This document shows positions 6,355-7,305 of a DNA stretch of 7,305 nucleotides, piece by piece (the stretch's first letter is position 1; each line of letters begins with the position of its first letter). The stretch is from positions 1-7,305 of the forward strand of contig RGAX01000142.1 in the NCBI GenBank assembly GCA_009919985.1, written 5' to 3'. The notes beneath the pieces are model-generated. The model saw only the letters and a program-made list of their open reading frames with translations, was not told the origin of the DNA and did no database searches. The stretch comes from Opitutaceae bacterium. Lineage in GTDB: Bacteria > Verrucomicrobiota > Verrucomicrobiia > Opitutales > Opitutaceae. The position numbers were made by a program, and so were the translations under genes.

Positions 6355-6584
6355 ACGAACCCCTCCCACCATCTAACGACCCGCTCCACGGCGTCACCCT
6401 TGAAGCGCTCCTGACCGAGCTCGTGGCCCGGCATGGTTGGGAAGAACTGGGCCGGCGCATCGACGTACGATGCTTTAACTACGACCCGAGCATTACTTCT
6501 AGTCTCAAGTTTTTACGCAAAACACCTTGGGCGCGCCAGAAGGTCGAGGAGCTTTATTTACGCGGCCTGGGCGGTAGCAGCTAA
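6351..6584 (+). CDS. VF530-family (DUF2132) small DNA-binding protein
   Basis: 77-residue protein matching the VF530 family, known from a solution structure of a Vibrio fischeri member and described as DNA-binding. The family's role in the cell is not known. Nearly the whole chain is the domain: DPLHGVTLEALLTELVARHG (10-29), WEELGRRIDVRCF (30-42), then the hallmark YDPSITSSLKFLRKTPWAR (44-62) and QKVEELYL (63-70). The basic, serine-rich SSLKFLRKTPWAR stretch is the probable nucleic-acid contact surface (inference). The start is the ATG at 6351, which overlaps the TGA stop of the DUF2237 gene. A longer in-frame start at 6219 would add 44 residues antiparallel to no known domain and lies inside the upstream gene, so it was not used. 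The stop codon is inside a hairpin, and the convergent ClC gene ends only 15 bases away. Confidence 0.9.
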   Translation: MNEPLPPSNDPLHGVTLEALLTELVARHGWEELGRRIDVRCFNYDPSITSSLKFLRKTPWARQKVEELYLRGLGGSS

Positions 6585-6599
6585 TTACGTTACTGCACC
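6573..6599. other. Hairpin spanning the VF530 stop and the convergent gap
   Basis: GGT-a-GCAG (6573-6580) pairs with CTGC-ACC (6593-6599) with one bulged base. Inside, TAA (6582-6584, the stop codon) can pair with TTA (6590-6592). It fills the 15-base gap between two convergent genes. No T-run adjoins it on either strand, so it is at best a weak terminator or a 3'-end stabiliser. Confidence 0.35.
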
Positions 6600-7305
6600 T
6601 CAAACTACGAGGGGCTTTTTACGCATCTCGACCAAGGCGAGCAACAGATCGCCTTTGGATAAACTCCCGAGCAATTTACCGCTCGAATCTACTACCGGCA
6701 GGCGCTCCCCTTCAAAATTCAAGAAGCGCCCGAGCGCCTCGCTCAACGTCGATTCGGGGCCCACGCGCGGAAATTCTTCCCGCAAAATGTCGTTAGCGAT
6801 CACGAGTTCAGCCAGCTCCGGTTCACCGAGGTAAGGTTTGATATCGTGCAGCGAAACCGCGCCGAGAAACCGCGCCTGCGCATCAGTCACGTAGAGGTTA
6901 TTAACCCGCGTCGCCAAAAACATCCGCGCGATCTCAGCGAAGTGGGCGTTGCGAGTTAAGGTCGGAGGTTTGCTTTTCATCAACTCGGCCACCTGCCCGC
7001 GACCAAACCCCGCATCACCGGAAACCTCCGCCGCCTTCTTTTTCAATACCTCGCTGTAAAGCGAACGACCTTCGAGCCCCTTGGCGGTGTAATAGGCCAC
7101 AACGCTACATAGCATCAAAGGCAGGATGATATCGTAGCTCAAAGTCATCTCGAAAAGCATAATCACCGCCATGACTGGCGCGTGACTGACCGCCGACAGG
7201 AAAGCCCCCATTCCGACCAAAGCAAACGCCCGCGGATCCACCGCCCCACCCGGCCAGATCGCGTGCACTGCTTGGCCAAAAAGAAACCCCGCCCCTGCCC
7301 CCATG
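6600..7305 (-). CDS. ClC-type chloride channel/antiporter with C-terminal CBS pair (N-terminal part outside window)
   Basis: Membrane chloride channel or chloride/proton exchanger of the ClC family. The visible 234 residues, numbered from the Met at 7304, are the C-terminal part; that Met is internal and the gene continues past the right edge. GAGAGFLFG (2-10) and FALVGMGAFLSAVSHAPVMA (27-46), then LFEMTLSYDIILPLML (50-65), are the late ClC helices. LYSEVL (82-87) places Y83 at the conserved pore tyrosine (Y445 in E. coli ClcA). The early selectivity and gating motifs, including the glutamate gate, lie outside the window, so channel versus antiporter cannot be decided. Two CBS domains follow, at about 105-160 and 167-228; such pairs often bind adenine nucleotides and regulate transport. 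E. coli ClcA lacks them, so this is a different subtype. Stop TGA at 6602-6600. Confidence 0.93.
   Translation of the reverse strand, partial: MGAGAGFLFGQAVHAIWPGGAVDPRAFALVGMGAFLSAVSHAPVMAVIMLFEMTLSYDIILPLMLCSVVAYYTAKGLEGRSLYSEVLKKKAAEVSGDAGFGRGQVAELMKSKPPTLTRNAHFAEIARMFLATRVNNLYVTDAQARFLGAVSLHDIKPYLGEPELAELVIANDILREEFPRVGPESTLSEALGRFLNFEGERLPVVDSSGKLLGSLSKGDLLLALVEMRKKPLVV

Noticed and set aside
6122..6460. Arg/Pro/Ser-rich open frames on the minus strand opposite the DUF2237 and VF530 genes
   Set aside because: Antisense to two genes with clear family matches; low-complexity composition without a motif.
1..7305. CRISPR array, insertion sequence, prophage, toxin-antitoxin or defence genes
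   Set aside because: No regularly spaced repeats, transposase, terminal repeats, integrase or defence-type domains were seen; the content is core metabolism, export and transport.

Overview
The window holds chromosomal housekeeping genes of a Gram-negative bacterium with moderately high G+C. The best guess is Verrucomicrobiota, near Opitutales. This is an inference from a single-chain SecDF next to recJ (an arrangement I also recall from Chlamydiae, in the same superphylum), from the overall protein style and from the near absence of Shine-Dalgarno sequences. No database search supports it. I see no insertion sequence, phage gene, CRISPR array, tRNA or rRNA.

Left part (1-3320, all minus strand): yajC, then the fused secDF, then the first 63 codons of recJ, which runs off the left edge. 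YajC and SecDF are partners in the Sec holotranslocon, so this is a protein-export cluster followed by a DNA-repair exonuclease. A short UUCG-capped hairpin sits between secDF and recJ.

Middle (3321-5420): a short divergent control region separates yajC from speA (plus strand), which encodes biosynthetic arginine decarboxylase and starts at a TTG. This region carries a 10-base copy of the 16S anti-Shine-Dalgarno sequence just before the speA start. That copy is equivalently a perfect Shine-Dalgarno on the opposite strand. A strong bidirectional terminator closes speA against the convergent yqeY gene.

Right part (5443-7305): yqeY (minus) is divergent from a two-gene unit on the plus strand, a cysteine-rich DUF2237 protein overlapped by ATGA with a 77-residue VF530-family DNA-binding protein. 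The window ends in the C-terminal half of a ClC-type chloride channel with a CBS pair (minus strand, running off the right edge).

I found no convincing new multi-gene system. The items most worth a second look are the overlapping DUF2237/VF530 pair and the anti-Shine-Dalgarno copy in the speA leader.
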